Shown one piece after another: positions 62,972 to 64,000 of a DNA stretch of 64,000 nt. How positions within the stretch are numbered: position 1 is the first letter of the stretch; each line of letters opens with the position of its first letter. The DNA is from Aquimarina agarivorans (GTDB taxonomy: Bacteria > Bacteroidota > Bacteroidia > Flavobacteriales > Flavobacteriaceae): positions 113,371-177,370 of the forward strand of contig NZ_AFPB01000089.1 of NCBI RefSeq assembly GCF_000218485.1, given 5' to 3'. The position numbers and the translations under genes are program-made. The notes beneath the pieces were generated by a model. That model was not told where the DNA came from. It did no database searches and saw nothing but the letters and a program-made list of their open reading frames with translations.

Positions 62972-63982
62972 ATGAAATATGTTACTATAAAAGATATTGC
63001 TAAAGAGTTAAATGTTGCTGTATCTACAGTTTCACGGGCCTTTAATGATAAATATGATATTAAACCCGAAACAAGAGAGCGTATTCTAAAAAAGGCAAGT
63101 GAAATGGGATATCGCCCCAACCCTATTGCAAGAAAACTGGTGCAGCAACGTAGCTATAACATAGGCATTATTATTCCTGAGTTTGAAAATTCTTTCTTTC
63201 CACAAGTAATTATGGGAGCACAAGAAATCTTGTACCAACACAACTACCAAGTTCTTATTATGCAGTCTAACGAATCGATTGATTTGGAAATTAGAAATGC
63301 AAAAACGTTAGTTGATAATATGGTGGACGGACTTATTATTTCTCTATCAGGTGTGGGTAATAATTTACCCTATTATGAAGAGTTAACGGAAAAGAAAATG
63401 CCTCTAGTCTTTTTTAATCGTGTTCCCGAAAATATAGAAGCTTCAAAAGTTGTATTTGATGATTACAAATGGGCTTTTTTTGCCACTGAACATTTAATTC
63501 ATCAAGGATTTAAGGATATTCTTTTTATATCTGGTGCTGACGACCTTATTCTTTCAAAAAACAGACAAAGAGGTTATGATGATGCTCATAAAAAACATCG
63601 AATTCCAACTGGTAAAAAGATTAATTGTGGCTTTTCGATGAAAGATGGCGTTCAAATAGCAGAAAATTTAATCTCTAAAAATAACGTCCCTAGAGCTATA
63701 CTTGCGGCTAATGACGCTTGCGCCATTGGAATGATGCGTGTTTTTAAAGATTCTGGATTTAAAATTCCTGAAGATATTGCCATAGTAGGCTTTTCCGAAA
63801 CCAAAATGGCAGCTCATATTTCCCCTACACTAACTTCTGTTGAACAACCTACTTATGAAATGGGTAAGGCAGCGGCTCAACTGCTTTTAGAACAACTTCA
63901 AAATAAAGGAATTCACATCCCTCAAACTATTGTATTAAATGGTCGATTAAATGTAAGAGAATCCTCTGTTGTTTTAAGTTGA
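62972..63982 (+). CDS. LacI-family transcriptional regulator
   Basis: The 336-residue protein starts YVTIKDIAKELNVAVSTVSR (HTH residues 3-22) after Met-Lys. The hinge GYRPNPIARKLVQQRS and the periplasmic-binding-like ligand domain (IGIIIPEFENSFFPQVI, ILAANDACAIGMMRVFKD, IAIVGFSETKMAAHISPTLT) are complete. The frame is open from a TTG at 62945, but that codon is inside the -7 element, so the ATG at 62972 is the right start. It is expected to control the divergent galactan operon and itself. Confidence 0.92.
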   Translation: MKYVTIKDIAKELNVAVSTVSRAFNDKYDIKPETRERILKKASEMGYRPNPIARKLVQQRSYNIGIIIPEFENSFFPQVIMGAQEILYQHNYQVLIMQSNESIDLEIRNAKTLVDNMVDGLIISLSGVGNNLPYYEELTEKKMPLVFFNRVPENIEASKVVFDDYKWAFFATEHLIHQGFKDILFISGADDLILSKNRQRGYDDAHKKHRIPTGKKINCGFSMKDGVQIAENLISKNNVPRAILAANDACAIGMMRVFKDSGFKIPEDIAIVGFSETKMAAHISPTLTSVEQPTYEMGKAAAQLLLEQLQNKGIHIPQTIVLNGRLNVRESSVVLS

Positions 63983-64000
63983 TTAACATAAGATGTGGAC

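Overview
The window looks like chromosomal DNA of a marine member of the Flavobacteriaceae (Bacteroidota). The DNA is AT-rich and lacks clear Shine-Dalgarno boxes. Several upstream regions carry the Bacteroidota -7 promoter element TAnnTTTG. Secreted enzymes end in type IX secretion (T9SS) sorting domains, and there is a Bacteroidota-type (T6SSiii) secretion gene set plus red-algal galactan enzymes (GH16, GH117, GH2).

Layout. 0-11 kb is mostly housekeeping: a partial secreted metzincin protease, two Rossmann/SDR proteins, a CcsBA cytochrome c synthase, a DUF2520 protein overlapping kdsC, two heptanucleotide tandem repeats, recQ and a small exported protein. 11-19 kb has an unusual SRAP protein that lacks the usual catalytic Glu, an MRJP-like exported protein, an M18 aminopeptidase, gdhA and small unknown genes, separated by gene-poor stretches with dispersed repeats and remnants. 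19.4-26.9 kb is a one-directional defence island: a complete type I restriction-modification set (hsdR-hsdM-hsdS) followed by a tripartite toxin-antitoxin-SecB-like chaperone (TAC) operon with two palindromic operator candidates. 27-34 kb has a T9SS-exported PhoD phosphatase, an IS remnant, a GH16 agarase/porphyranase-type lipoprotein and clpC. 34.4-42.2 kb holds RNase P RNA, a broken nitroreductase, an ATP-grasp enzyme, rsmD, DUF3822, a helicase, a putative small RNA unit, an acyltransferase and tpx.

42.6-44.6 kb is decayed: a chalcone-isomerase-like pseudogene and pieces of three IS families (ISAs1, IS3, IS1595). Next to it, 44.7-52.9 kb carries part of a T6SSiii: TssD (Hcp), TssN, a TssG-like protein, an NlpC/P60 lipoprotein, TssE, TssF, a PKD/TssP-like protein that is frameshifted at an A8 tract, TssK and TssO. 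The sheath (TssB/C), ClpV/TssH, VgrG, TssR and a clear TssQ are not in the window. A single-HKD phospholipase D-like protein follows. Short copies of one IS-end-like sequence lie on both sides of this block.

54.4-64 kb is an algal galactan utilisation locus: a GH16 enzyme with a discoidin-like domain nested inside the catalytic fold, a GH117 anhydro-galactosidase-type enzyme, a GH2 enzyme, a large FAD-dependent oxidoreductase and a sodium/solute symporter. All run on the minus strand, divergent from a LacI regulator whose promoter region contains three AACGTT operator cores. The likely logic is that GH16 cuts galactan, GH117 and GH2 trim the oligosaccharides, the symporter imports the products, and LacI controls the set. 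No SusC/SusD pair is present in the window.

The observations most worth following up are the TAC operon beside type I R-M, the partial T6SS with its A8 frameshift and IS flanks, the SRAP variant, the nested GH16 and the orphan promoter-terminator RNA unit.
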